Source: Actinomadura sp. NBRC 104425 (GTDB taxonomy: Bacteria > Actinomycetota > Actinomycetes > Streptosporangiales > Streptosporangiaceae). Taken from it: a stretch of 64,000 bases of DNA. Within the stretch, counting starts at the first letter, position 1; each line of letters starts with the position of its first letter. The notes below the pieces were generated by a model that was given only the letters and a program-made list of their open reading frames with translations, ran no database searches and was not told the DNA's origin. The stretch covers positions 1-64,000 of the forward strand of contig NZ_BSTN01000022.1 of the NCBI RefSeq assembly GCF_030269545.1. Reading direction: 5' to 3'. Shown piece by piece: positions 1 to 7,836 of this stretch. The position numbers were made by a program, and so were the translations under genes.

Positions 1-2
1 AC

Positions 3-524
3 TCGCCCGGTTTCGGGTGCGGTGCCCTGGTGCGGCTGGACGTGCTGCCGGACGGGACGGCCATGGGCCGGTTCGCCGGGTCGGCCGACTTCATGGTGCT
101 GCGCTCGCAGCGCCCGGCCGGAGGGCCTGCCCGGGAATGGAGGCGGGCCGCCGAACGACCGGTGCGCACCAGCCGCACCCGCATCGACCCGCGCGTCCTG
201 CAGTTCGGGCCGGTCAGCATCGATGTGACCGTCGCCGCGCTCGTGCCCGGGGTGGTCACCCGGTATTACGAGGGCGATGACGACGCCACGCTGTGGGTGC
301 TGGACCGCGACGACCACGCCGGCCCGTGGGCCTCGGTGGACTACGAGCCGGGCGCACCGGACTTCGAGGTCCAGCAGGCCGGGGACCGAAACCTATGGGA
401 CGAGGTCGAACACGCCTACGTGCAATGGCTGACATGGGGACGCCCCGACATCACCCGCTTCGGACTGACCGTCACCCCTGAGGCGCACACGGTGTGGCTC
501 GACACCCCCGACAACGCCATCTGA
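3..524 (+). CDS. C-terminal part of a PCMT-like RiPP methyltransferase (5' end outside the window)
   Basis: The reading frame is open from base 3, so this is the end of a longer gene that starts upstream of the window. The visible 170 or so residues lack the SAM-binding core. They end with LWDEVEHAYVQWLTWG, then RFGLTVTP and VWLDTPDN. From memory, this tail matches the C-terminal extension of protein-isoaspartate-methyltransferase-like enzymes that modify ribosomal peptides, in ATP-grasp (graspetide) or FxLD-type maturation clusters. If so, the enzyme methylates an Asp side chain of a precursor peptide, and the rest of the cluster lies to the left. Family choice rests on the tail only, so confidence in the exact subfamily is modest. 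The next genes are on the opposite strand and converge on it. Confidence 0.55.
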   Translation, partial: SPGFGCGALVRLDVLPDGTAMGRFAGSADFMVLRSQRPAGGPAREWRRAAERPVRTSRTRIDPRVLQFGPVSIDVTVAALVPGVVTRYYEGDDDATLWVLDRDDHAGPWASVDYEPGAPDFEVQQAGDRNLWDEVEHAYVQWLTWGRPDITRFGLTVTPEAHTVWLDTPDNAI

Positions 525-646
525 CCAGCCCCGCCCCGGCTCCCGTAGAGCGCTCAGCCTGGCACGGGCCGCCTCGCCGCCCTGCCCACCAGCAGGGGAC
601 GCCTTGCGGACCACAACGGCCTTACTCGCAGGGGCTTGGGGGCGTG

Positions 647-831
647 TCAGGCGGAGCCCGTCAGACTCCGCAGTTCTTGCACCGGGGGCAGGTTTTGCGC
701 CTTGGCGGGAATCGCATCCAGAACGCCAAGCCCTGCGACACGGAGCCGGAGCGCCAGCACCTTGCGAAAAACACAGGCGGCCCGGCTCGCTGCTCCAAAG
801 CAGTGTCGCGCGGAAGATCACGTCGCTTCAC
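647..831 (-). pseudogene. Relic of a third copy of the TPR regulator (central part deleted)
   Basis: On the minus strand the stop at 647-649 is preceded by a frame ending VLDAIPAKAQNLPPVQEL and then RSLTGSA, nearly the same tail as the two copies to the right. Its other end, around 805-831, repeats the start of those copies, including the GTG codon at 829-831. The spacer that follows (832-886) matches the spacer between the other two copies (1883-1937). The roughly 850 bp that should lie between head and tail is missing. It is therefore a decayed, internally deleted copy and not expressed as a meaningful protein. Confidence 0.8.
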
Positions 832-886
832 TGGTGCCGACTCCCTTCCGACTGGCCGGCGAGGCCGCCGGGTGACTCGGTGCGTG

Positions 887-1882
887 TCAGGCGGCGGACG
901 TCAGGTTTCGCAGTTCTTGCACCGGGGGGAGGTTTTGGGCCTTGGCGGGAATCGCGTCCAGAACGCGACGTCCGGCGACACGGACACGGAGTACCCGCCG
1001 CTCGGCAGGCACCTCGTTGAGGATGCGAACGGCCTGACTCGCCGCCTCCTGGGGGTCACTCGGGGCACGCAGCAAGGCGCCGTACAGGCGGACCTGGAAC
1101 GACACGTACTCCTCGGGGCGGCGGATGCGCCTAAGGGCATGTTGAGCCTCGGTAGCGTTCTTCTCGTCACCGAGGACCGCGTAAACGAAGCTCTGCTCGT
1201 AAAGCAGACTGTGTTCGCGGGACGGCGCGGTGGCGGGAATGCGCTCGAAGACGTCCTCGGCCTGGCGGATCGCGACCAGCGCCTCGTCGTGTCGCCCCAT
1301 CAAGGCGAGCAAATCGGCCTTCGTGCCAAAAGCAGCCATGAGGTCCCCGGTGGGCTGGTTGCCCAGGAGCTGGAGCGCCTTCTCGTTCAGCGCCAGAAGT
1401 TCCGCCGGGTTCTCCTGCCTGTCCATGACGCGCTGGTTCGCCTCCCACTCACGGGTGCGACCGGAGAGCAGATCGCTGCCCGACTGGTCAGCGAGTTCGC
1501 GGGCAGTGAGCCACCACCGGTTCGCCTGACGGCGGTTACCGACCTGATGCCACGTCCCGGCGATCAGGTAGGCGTGGCGGGCGGCGACATACGACAGATC
1601 ACGCCGAACACCATCCGGCTGCCACCGCTCCAGATGCTCGGACATCTCCGACCAGTCGTCCGCCAAAGCGGCCAGCACGACTTCGGGCGGATCGACCCGG
1701 TAGCTGAGCGCGTGAACGTCGTAGGCGGAGCCCCAGTCGTCGATCATCGCCTTGGAAACGCTCGCGCCAGGGAGTTTCGGGGAGGAGCTCTGCCATGCCT
1801 GAGTGAGAGCCGCCAGTACGGGAGCGACCGTGGCACCGGCGGTTACCTTTGCGCCATCCTGCAGGAGATCACGTCGCTTCAC
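887..1882 (-). CDS. TPR regulator paralogue lacking the DNA-binding domain
   Basis: This 331-residue protein starts at GTG 1882, with a good SD (GGAAGGGAG about 9 nt upstream). It begins MKRRDLLQDGAKVTAGATVA, the point where the linker ends in the neighbouring full-length regulator (1938-3251), and is clearly homologous to it to the last residue (both end AKAQNLPPVQELRNLTS plus two residues). It therefore has the TPR-like helical sensor region (for example ALMGRHDEAL and AIRQAEDVFERIPA) but no HTH. What is seen: an open frame with its own start. What is inferred: a duplicate that could bind the same ligand or peptide, or titrate the full-length partner without touching DNA. It might equally be a non-functional by-product of the tandem duplication. 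Confidence 0.75.
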   Translation of the reverse strand: MKRRDLLQDGAKVTAGATVAPVLAALTQAWQSSSPKLPGASVSKAMIDDWGSAYDVHALSYRVDPPEVVLAALADDWSEMSEHLERWQPDGVRRDLSYVAARHAYLIAGTWHQVGNRRQANRWWLTARELADQSGSDLLSGRTREWEANQRVMDRQENPAELLALNEKALQLLGNQPTGDLMAAFGTKADLLALMGRHDEALVAIRQAEDVFERIPATAPSREHSLLYEQSFVYAVLGDEKNATEAQHALRRIRRPEEYVSFQVRLYGALLRAPSDPQEAASQAVRILNEVPAERRVLRVRVAGRRVLDAIPAKAQNLPPVQELRNLTSAA

Positions 1883-1937
1883 TGGTGCTGGCTCCCTTCC
1901 GACTGGCTGGCGAGGCCGCCGGGTGGCTCGGTGCTTG

Positions 1938-3251
1938 TCAGGCGTCAGACGTCAGGTTTCGCAGTTCTTGTACCGGGGGGAGGTTTTGGGCCTTGGCGGG
2001 AATCGCGTCCAGAACGCGACGTCCGGCGACGCGGATACGGAGTACCCGTCGCTCGGGAGGTAGCTCGTTGAGGATGCGAACGGCCTGGCTCGCCGCCTCC
2101 GTGGGATCGCTCGGAGCACGCAGCATCACGGCGTGGAAACGCAACTGGAACGTCGCGTACTCATCAGCGCGGTAGAAGTTCCGCGCCGCTTCCTGGGCCT
2201 TGGTGGCGTTCTTCTCGTCACCGATGAGCGAGTAAACGAAGCTCTGCTCGTAACGCAGGAGGTGTTCGCGGGACACCGCGGTGGCGGGGATGCGCTCGAA
2301 GACGTCCTCGGCCTGGCGGATCGCGGCCAGCGCCTCGTCGTGTCGCCCCATCAAGGCGAGCAAATCGGCCTTCGTACCGAGAGCCTGCATACGTTCCACG
2401 CTGGGCTGACCGCCGACCAGGCGAAGTGCCTCCTCGGTCAGCGCCAGGAGCTCCCGAAGGTCCTCCCGCTTGTCCGTCGTGCGCATGTTCGCTTCCCACT
2501 CACGGGTGAGGCCAGAGAGAAGATCGCTGCCCGACCGGTCGGCGAGTTCGCGGGCAGTGAGCCACCACCGGTTCGCCTGACGGCGGTTACCGACCTGCAG
2601 CCACGTCCCGGCGATCAGATAGGCGTGACGAGCGGCGACATACGACAGATCACGCCGAACACCATCCGGCTGCCACCGCTCCAGATGCTCGGACATCTCC
2701 GACCAGTCGTCCGCCAAAGCGGCCAGCACAACCTCTGGCAGGTCGATGCGGTAGCTGAGCGCGTGGATGTCGTAAGCGGAGCCCCAGTCGTCGATCATCG
2801 CCTTGGAGACACTCGCGCCGGGGAGTTTGGGCTCGGATGACTGCCATGCCTGAGTGAGGGCCGCCAGTACGGGAGCGACCGTGGCACCGGCGGTTACCTT
2901 TGCGCCGTCCTGCAGGAGATCACGTCGTTTCACTGGATCTTGCTCCTTACCGGAGGCTGGGGGACCTGCTTTCAAGGTACGCCTGTGGGCCGAGATTTCC
3001 TGCCGGAGCGATTCGATCTGGCGGCGGACCTCGAACAGGCAGCCCTCGGCGTTGATCGTCTTGTCGAGCGCGTAGGACATGTCCAGAGAGGGCAGGCGCT
3101 CGCCACTTTTGATCATGCTGATGTACGCCTCGGTGCAGCCGGTGGCGCGAGCGATCGCTTTGTTCGGACGGTCGCCTGCGAGATGCAAGAACAGGCGTGT
3201 GTATAGCCGCTTGCTGATCATCGTTACGACGTGTTCGAGCCGGTCGTCCAT
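1938..3251 (-). CDS. XRE-type HTH regulator with C-terminal TPR-like domain
   Basis: A 437-residue regulator. An N-terminal helix-turn-helix lies at about residues 28-62 (NKAIARATGCTEAYISMIKS), followed by a linker and a helical TPR-like sensor region of about 330 residues. I chose ATG 3251 because GGAGG sits 5 nt upstream of it. The longer reading from GTG 3263 would use that SD as coding sequence. Family knowledge: such actinobacterial XRE-TPR proteins are pathway regulators that often sit beside peptide or secondary-metabolite clusters. Here the protein converges on the RiPP methyltransferase at the left edge. Two partial copies lie immediately downstream in the same orientation. Ligand and target genes are unknown. 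Confidence 0.85.
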   Translation of the reverse strand: MDDRLEHVVTMISKRLYTRLFLHLAGDRPNKAIARATGCTEAYISMIKSGERLPSLDMSYALDKTINAEGCLFEVRRQIESLRQEISAHRRTLKAGPPASGKEQDPVKRRDLLQDGAKVTAGATVAPVLAALTQAWQSSEPKLPGASVSKAMIDDWGSAYDIHALSYRIDLPEVVLAALADDWSEMSEHLERWQPDGVRRDLSYVAARHAYLIAGTWLQVGNRRQANRWWLTARELADRSGSDLLSGLTREWEANMRTTDKREDLRELLALTEEALRLVGGQPSVERMQALGTKADLLALMGRHDEALAAIRQAEDVFERIPATAVSREHLLRYEQSFVYSLIGDEKNATKAQEAARNFYRADEYATFQLRFHAVMLRAPSDPTEAASQAVRILNELPPERRVLRIRVAGRRVLDAIPAKAQNLPPVQELRNLTSDA

Positions 3252-3390
3252 GTCGGCCTCCACGGATGCCGTACGGCAAGCACCTCATGCTCACCATCCG
3301 TCAAATCATCGTCACTCACGATAACCGCGCCCGGTCGCCAGGGTGTGCGCTTGTGAAAAGGGGTGCCAATCTTGTCACCAGAAGGCTTAA

Positions 3391-3425
3391 CCTAGGAGCC
3401 CTAGGTTTGACCTAAGATTCCTAGG
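3391..3425. promoter_or_regulatory. Twin operator boxes in front of the TetR gene
   Basis: Two copies of a 15-bp box, CCTAGG-AGC-CCTAGG (3391-3405) and CCTAAG-ATT-CCTAGG (3411-3425), are spaced by two helical turns. They end just before the SD AAGGAG of the TetR gene at 3442. Position and symmetry suggest TetR autoregulation. The intergenic region is shared with the divergent XRE-TPR gene, so that gene may be affected too. Confidence 0.65.
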
Positions 3426-3441
3426 TAAGGAGTGCGCGGGC

Positions 3442-4035
3442 ATGGGGCGGGCCGGGTTGACGGCGGAGCGGGTGACGCTCGCCGGGGCCGAGCTGGCGGA
3501 CGAGGTCGGGCTCGAACACGTGACCATGTCGGCGGTGGCGCGGCGCCTCGGGGTGAAGGACGCGAGCCTGTACGCGCACGTGCGCAGCCTGGAGGACCTG
3601 CGCGGCCGCATCGCGCTGCTGGCGGCGGACGAGAAGACCATCCGCATCGCCGAGGCCATCGCCGGGCGGGCGGGCAAAGACGCGCTGATGGCGTACGCGA
3701 ACGCCTACCGCTCCTACGCCCACGAGCACCCGGGCCGGTACACGGCGACGCAGATCCCGATGCGCATCGATCCCGAACTGGCGGCCGCCGCCCCCGGGCC
3801 GCGGCGTGCGGTCGAGCTGACCTACGGCATGCTGCGCGCCTACAAGCTGGACGAGCCCGATTTGACCGACGCGGTGCGGCTGGTGCGCGCCACGCTGCAC
3901 GGCTTCGTCACCCTGGAGGCCGCGGGCGGGTTCGCGCACGCGCGCCCGGTGGAGGAGTCCTGGACGAGCTGCCTGGAAGCCCTGCACGCCTCGCTACAGC
4001 ATTGGCCCTCGCGCCGTGAAGGAGCCCCGTCATGA
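3442..4035 (+). CDS. TetR family transcriptional regulator
   Basis: A 197-residue regulator. The N-terminal TetR HTH covers about residues 10-55 (MSAVARRLGVKDASLYAHV). The C-terminal part, with LVRATLHGFVTLEAAGGF, resembles the TetR C-terminal domain carrying a WHG motif. GGAG sits 9 nt before ATG 3442. It overlaps the downstream hydrolase by ATGA (4032-4035), so the two are translationally coupled. It probably represses itself and the hydrolase through the CCTAGG boxes at 3391-3425. The inducer is unknown; a hydrophobic small molecule is plausible because the only coupled gene is an alpha/beta hydrolase. Confidence 0.9.
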   Translation: MGRAGLTAERVTLAGAELADEVGLEHVTMSAVARRLGVKDASLYAHVRSLEDLRGRIALLAADEKTIRIAEAIAGRAGKDALMAYANAYRSYAHEHPGRYTATQIPMRIDPELAAAAPGPRRAVELTYGMLRAYKLDEPDLTDAVRLVRATLHGFVTLEAAGGFAHARPVEESWTSCLEALHASLQHWPSRREGAPS

Positions 4036-4862
4036 CCACCCCGACCACCGGCCGTCTGCGCGTGGACGGCGCGACCCTGCACTACGAGGTGCGCGGGGAG
4101 GGGCCGCTGCTGCTGTTGATCCCCGGCGGCACGGGCGGCGCGGCCTCCTTCGACGGTGTCGCCGACATGCTGGCCGCCGACTACACGGTCGCGTCCTACG
4201 ACCCGCGCGGCCTGTCGCGCAGCCCGTTGGACGACCCGCAGGCGCGGCAGCGGGTCGCCCAGCATGCCGAGGACGCGTTCCGGCTGCTGGATCTGCTGTC
4301 TGCCGACGCGCCCGCCCGCGTGGTCGGCTGCAGTTCGGGGGCGATCGTCGCGCTGCACATGCTCACCGAACGTCCCGAGCGGATCGCACGGGTCGTGGCG
4401 CACGAGCCGCCGGTGGTGGAGGTGCTGCCGGACGCCGCCGAGCACCGCGCCATGCTCGCCCGCGTCCAGGAGACGTTCCGCCTGGACGGCCTGATGCCCG
4501 CGGCGGCCGAGTTCGCGGCGGCCCTGCGACGTCCCGGCGACCCGGCCTCGGCGCCCGTCGAACTGCCGCCCCAGGCGCGGGCGCGAGCGGAGCGCACGAT
4601 GGCGGACATGCCGTACTTCCTCGGCAGCATCGTGCCGAGCTTCATGGCCTACACCCCGGACCTGGACCGCCTAAACGCCTTGTCGGATCGGCTCGTGCTC
4701 GCCGCCGGGACGGACTCACACGGCGAACTCCCCTACCGTCCCGCCGCCCACCTGGCGGAACGGTTCGGCACCGGGCTCGTCCACTTCCCCGGCGGACACA
4801 CCGGTCTCACCACGCATCCCGCCGAGTTCGGCGGCATGCTCCGCAAGGTGCTGGCCGCCTGA
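4032..4862 (+). CDS. Alpha/beta hydrolase
   Basis: A 276-residue alpha/beta-hydrolase-fold protein, probably cytoplasmic. The oxyanion region is PGGTGG at 31-36. The nucleophile elbow GCSSG at 99-103 makes Ser101 the nucleophile. The general-base His is in GGHTG, about residue 256. DPRG at 57-60 is the usual motif after strand 4. The start overlaps the TetR stop (ATGA). Substrate cannot be deduced; such TetR-coupled hydrolases often open lactones or cleave esters that are also the inducer. No signal peptide is apparent. Confidence 0.88.
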   Translation: MTTPTTGRLRVDGATLHYEVRGEGPLLLLIPGGTGGAASFDGVADMLAADYTVASYDPRGLSRSPLDDPQARQRVAQHAEDAFRLLDLLSADAPARVVGCSSGAIVALHMLTERPERIARVVAHEPPVVEVLPDAAEHRAMLARVQETFRLDGLMPAAAEFAAALRRPGDPASAPVELPPQARARAERTMADMPYFLGSIVPSFMAYTPDLDRLNALSDRLVLAAGTDSHGELPYRPAAHLAERFGTGLVHFPGGHTGLTTHPAEFGGMLRKVLAA

Positions 4863-4978
4863 CTCCGAAACACGGCAAGGCGTGCTGTCCCGGGCCTTTA
4901 GGTCCGGCAAAGACGGGGCGGTGGCGGGCGTGCCGGGCGTCACGGCGGGTAGGACGCGGCCGGATCGGAGGGGCTGCG

Positions 4979-6460
4979 TTGGGCGACCGGTTGTGCCTGG
5001 TCACGGGGGCCAGCGGTTACATCGGGGGGCGGCTGGTGCCGGAGCTGCTGAACTCCGGGCACCGGGTGCGGTGCATGGTGCGCTCGGCGCGGCGGCTGCG
5101 CGACCATCCGTGGGCGGGACGCGTCGAGATCGCCGAGGCCGACGCCACCGACCCGGAGTCGACGGCGCGGGCCCTGGACGGGGTGGACGTCGCCTACTTC
5201 CTGATCCACGCGATCGGCAGCGGGGGCGGGTTCGCCGGGGCCGACCGGCGGGCCGCGAGCGTGTTCGCCGACGCCGCCCGCGACAAGGGCGTCGGACGGC
5301 TGGTCTACCTGGGCGGCATGACCCCCGCCGACCGGCTGTCGCCGCACCTGGAGTCGCGGGCCGAGGTCGGGCGGATCCTGCTGGACAGCGGCGTCCCGAC
5401 GATCTGGCTGCGCGCCGCCGTGATCATCGGGTCGGGGTCGGCGTCGTTCGAGATGCTGCGGTACCTGACCGAGCGGCTCCCGGTGATGGTGACGCCGCGC
5501 TGGGTGCGCACCCGCATCCAGCCGATCGCGGTCCGCGACGTCCTGCACTACCTGGTCGCCTGCGCCGACCTGCCGCCCGAGGTGTCGGGGGCCTTCGACA
5601 TCGGCGGCCCGGACGTGCTCACCTACCGGGACATGATGCGCCGCTACGCCGTCGCGGCGGGGCTGCGGCCACGCCTGATCATTCCGGTGCCGGTGCTGAG
5701 CCCGCAGCTGTCGAGCCTGTGGGTGGGGGCGATCACGCCGGTTCCGGGGAGGCTGGCGCGGCCCCTGGTCGAGTCGCTGCGCAACGAGGTGGTGTGCCGC
5801 GAGCAGGAGATCGCGCGGCACGTCCCGCCGCCGCCGGACGGGCCGACCGGGTTCGACCGGGCGGTGCGGCTGGCGCTGCGCCGCATCCGCGACGCCGACG
5901 TCGCCACCCGCTGGTCGTCGGCGTCCGTCCCGGGCGCGCCCAGCGACCCGCTGCCCACCGACCCGGACTGGGCGGGCGGCAGCCTGTACGTGGACGAACG
6001 CGCCTGCCGCACGCACGCGTCCGCCGAACGGCTGTGGGCGGTCGTCGAAGGCATCGGCGGGGAGCACGGCTGGTACTCCTTCCCGCTGGCCTGGCGGGCC
6101 CGGGGCGTCATCGACCGGCTGGTCGGCGGCGTGGGCCTGCGCCGGGGCCGCCGCGACCCGCGCCGGCTGCGGGTCGGCGAGAGCCTGGACTTCTGGCGCG
6201 TCGAGGAGATCGAGCCGGGGCGGCTGCTGCGGCTGCGCGCGGAGATGCGGCTGCCCGGCCTGGCCTGGCTGGAGCTGGGCGTGGACGAGCGGGACGGGCA
6301 CACCGTCTACACGCAGCGGGCGCTGTTCCACCCGCGCGGCCTGGCCGGTCACGCCTACTGGTGGGCGTTCCGCCCGTTCCACGAGATCGTCTTCGGCGGC
6401 ATGTGCCGGGGCGTCGTCACCGCCGCCGAGAACCCGGCCCTGCCCGGCCGCCCCGCCTGA
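4979..6460 (+). CDS. SDR-family NAD(P)-binding protein with DUF2867 domain
   Basis: About 493 residues. The N-terminal half is an atypical short-chain dehydrogenase/NmrA-like Rossmann domain with TGASGYIGGRL at the start and FLIHAIGSGGGF further on. The C-terminal half (from about residue 330) is DUF2867, with SLYVDERACRTHASAERLWA and a GWYSFPLAWRARG stretch. I chose TTG 4979 because GGAGGGG lies 5 nt upstream and the fold begins right after it (DRLCLVTGASG). The frame stays open further upstream but without a better start. The family is common in Actinobacteria; its reaction is not known, though sugar-nucleotide or quinone-like substrates have been suggested for relatives. It stands alone between two hydrolases. 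Confidence 0.85.
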   Translation: MGDRLCLVTGASGYIGGRLVPELLNSGHRVRCMVRSARRLRDHPWAGRVEIAEADATDPESTARALDGVDVAYFLIHAIGSGGGFAGADRRAASVFADAARDKGVGRLVYLGGMTPADRLSPHLESRAEVGRILLDSGVPTIWLRAAVIIGSGSASFEMLRYLTERLPVMVTPRWVRTRIQPIAVRDVLHYLVACADLPPEVSGAFDIGGPDVLTYRDMMRRYAVAAGLRPRLIIPVPVLSPQLSSLWVGAITPVPGRLARPLVESLRNEVVCREQEIARHVPPPPDGPTGFDRAVRLALRRIRDADVATRWSSASVPGAPSDPLPTDPDWAGGSLYVDERACRTHASAERLWAVVEGIGGEHGWYSFPLAWRARGVIDRLVGGVGLRRGRRDPRRLRVGESLDFWRVEEIEPGRLLRLRAEMRLPGLAWLELGVDERDGHTVYTQRALFHPRGLAGHAYWWAFRPFHEIVFGGMCRGVVTAAENPALPGRPA

Positions 6461-6517
6461 GGCGGCGCGCCCGGCCGCCGGATCGGTTAGGCTCGGTGCG
6501 ATCACAGGGAGGTGGTC

Positions 6518-7546
6518 ATGCTGCCGTGGTCGGCGGACCTGGCCGGGCGGATCGACGAGCATGTCGTCACCAGCGAGCTGCTGCGCGGCAACCCGCTGGG
6601 CGACCCGCACGAGCGGCCCCTGTGGGTGTACGTGCCGCCGGGCTACGACGCGGACGGCGGCCGGCGCTACCCCACCGTCTACGTGATCATGGGGTTCACC
6701 GGCCACGTCGGGATGTGGCGCAACCGCACGCCGTTCCGGCAGCCGTTCCCCGAGACCGCCGACGCGGTGTTCGCGCGGGGCGAGGCGCCGCCCGCGATCG
6801 TCGTGTACGTGGACGCCTGGACCAGCTACGGCGGCAGCCAGTACCTGGACTCGCCGGGCACCGGCCGCTACCACTCGTATCTGTGCGACGAGATCGTCCC
6901 GTGGGTGGACGCGCGGTACCGGACGCTCCCCGACCGCGACCACCGGGCGATCACCGGCAAGTCCAGCGGCGGCTACGGCGCGATGATCACCCCGATGCTG
7001 CGGCCGGACGTGTTCGGCGCGCTGGCCACGCACGCCGGCGACGCGCTGTTCGAGTACTGCTACCTGCCCGAGTTCCCCAAGTGCGTGCGGCATCTGCGCA
7101 AGTACGACGGCGACATCATGCGCTGGTGGGAGTCCTTCCGCTCCCGGGTGCCGTTCACCGAGCCCGAGGACATGGAGTTGCTGAACGTGCTGGGCATGGC
7201 GGCCTGCTATTCGGCGCGTGAGGACGGCACGCCCGAATTGCCGTTCGATCCGGTCACCGGGGTGCTGCGCGCCGAGACGTGGGAGCGGTGGCTGGCGCTC
7301 GACCCGGTGCGGATGGCGCCCCGGCACGCCGACGCACTGCGGTCGCAGCGGGCGGTCTGGATCGACGGCGGCACCCGTGACGAGTGGTTCCTGGACATCG
7401 GGGCGCAGGCGTTCCGGCAGGCCCTCGACGACATCGGCGTCCCCCGGGACGTGGTGCGCTTCGAGCTGTTCGGCGCGGGCCACGGCGGCATCGACTACCG
7501 ATACCCGCTGGCGCTGGCCTGGTTGTGCCGGCGCATCGCCCCCTGA
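6518..7546 (+). CDS. Esterase (alpha/beta hydrolase, esterase D/enterochelin esterase-like)
   Basis: A 342-residue protein with the esterase-D-like fold. WVYVPPGY and YPTVYVIMGFTGH come early, the nucleophile elbow is GKSSGG (Ser149), and a C-terminal GAGHGG carries His322. GGGAGG lies 5 nt before ATG 6518; an in-frame GTG at 6512 overlaps that SD and is rejected. Family members cleave esters such as siderophore esters, S-formylglutathione or acyl sugars. No siderophore genes are nearby, so the substrate is open. No secretion signal is visible. Confidence 0.85.
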   Translation: MLPWSADLAGRIDEHVVTSELLRGNPLGDPHERPLWVYVPPGYDADGGRRYPTVYVIMGFTGHVGMWRNRTPFRQPFPETADAVFARGEAPPAIVVYVDAWTSYGGSQYLDSPGTGRYHSYLCDEIVPWVDARYRTLPDRDHRAITGKSSGGYGAMITPMLRPDVFGALATHAGDALFEYCYLPEFPKCVRHLRKYDGDIMRWWESFRSRVPFTEPEDMELLNVLGMAACYSAREDGTPELPFDPVTGVLRAETWERWLALDPVRMAPRHADALRSQRAVWIDGGTRDEWFLDIGAQAFRQALDDIGVPRDVVRFELFGAGHGGIDYRYPLALAWLCRRIAP

Positions 7547-7593
7547 CCGCTACCGGGCCGCGCCCTGTCGTAGCCCGGCGTGACAATGGGTTC

Positions 7594-7815
7594 ATGTGCC
7601 GCAGCATCAAGACGCTCCGTCCGCCGTACGCCGACGAGGTCACCGACGACGACATCCGGGCGGCCGCACTCCAGTACGTGCGCAAGATCTCCGGGTTCCG
7701 CGCGCCCGCGCCGCACAACGCCGAGGCGTTCGACCGCGCCGTCGAGGAGATCGCCCAGAGCACGGCCGCCCTGCTGGCGTCCCTGGAGGTACGCGGCGCC
7801 CGCCGCTCCGCCTGA
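7594..7815 (+). CDS. DUF2277 family protein
   Basis: A 73-residue protein beginning MCRSIKTLRPPY with KISGF near residues 31-35, features I associate with DUF2277. Function is unknown. ATG 7594 has no SD. A GACAAT hexamer sits 6 nt upstream (7582-7587), so a leaderless transcript is possible. The longer frame upstream overlaps the preceding esterase and is a shadow. Confidence 0.8.
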   Translation: MCRSIKTLRPPYADEVTDDDIRAAALQYVRKISGFRAPAPHNAEAFDRAVEEIAQSTAALLASLEVRGARRSA

Positions 7816-7836
7816 CGGCGGCGACGGGCGCCGGGG

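Larger units (their letters stand above)
647..2940 (-). repeat. Tandem array of three TPR-domain units
   Basis: Three head-to-tail units share the same start (KRRDLLQDG), the same end (PVQELR) and near-identical spacers. Full-length units have a period of about 1051 bp (stops at 887 and 1938). The rightmost unit is fused to an HTH domain, the middle one is free-standing, and the left one is collapsed to about 185 bp. The duplication unit begins exactly at the HTH/TPR linker, so the duplications never copied the DNA-binding domain. Confidence 0.85.

Noticed and set aside
494..2071. A 525-codon plus-strand frame over the TPR array
   Set aside because: The repeat structure and the homologous protein copies lie on the minus strand.
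4940..7483. An 847-codon minus-strand frame
   Set aside because: Pro/Arg/His-rich shadow over the SDR-DUF2867 and esterase genes; no motifs.
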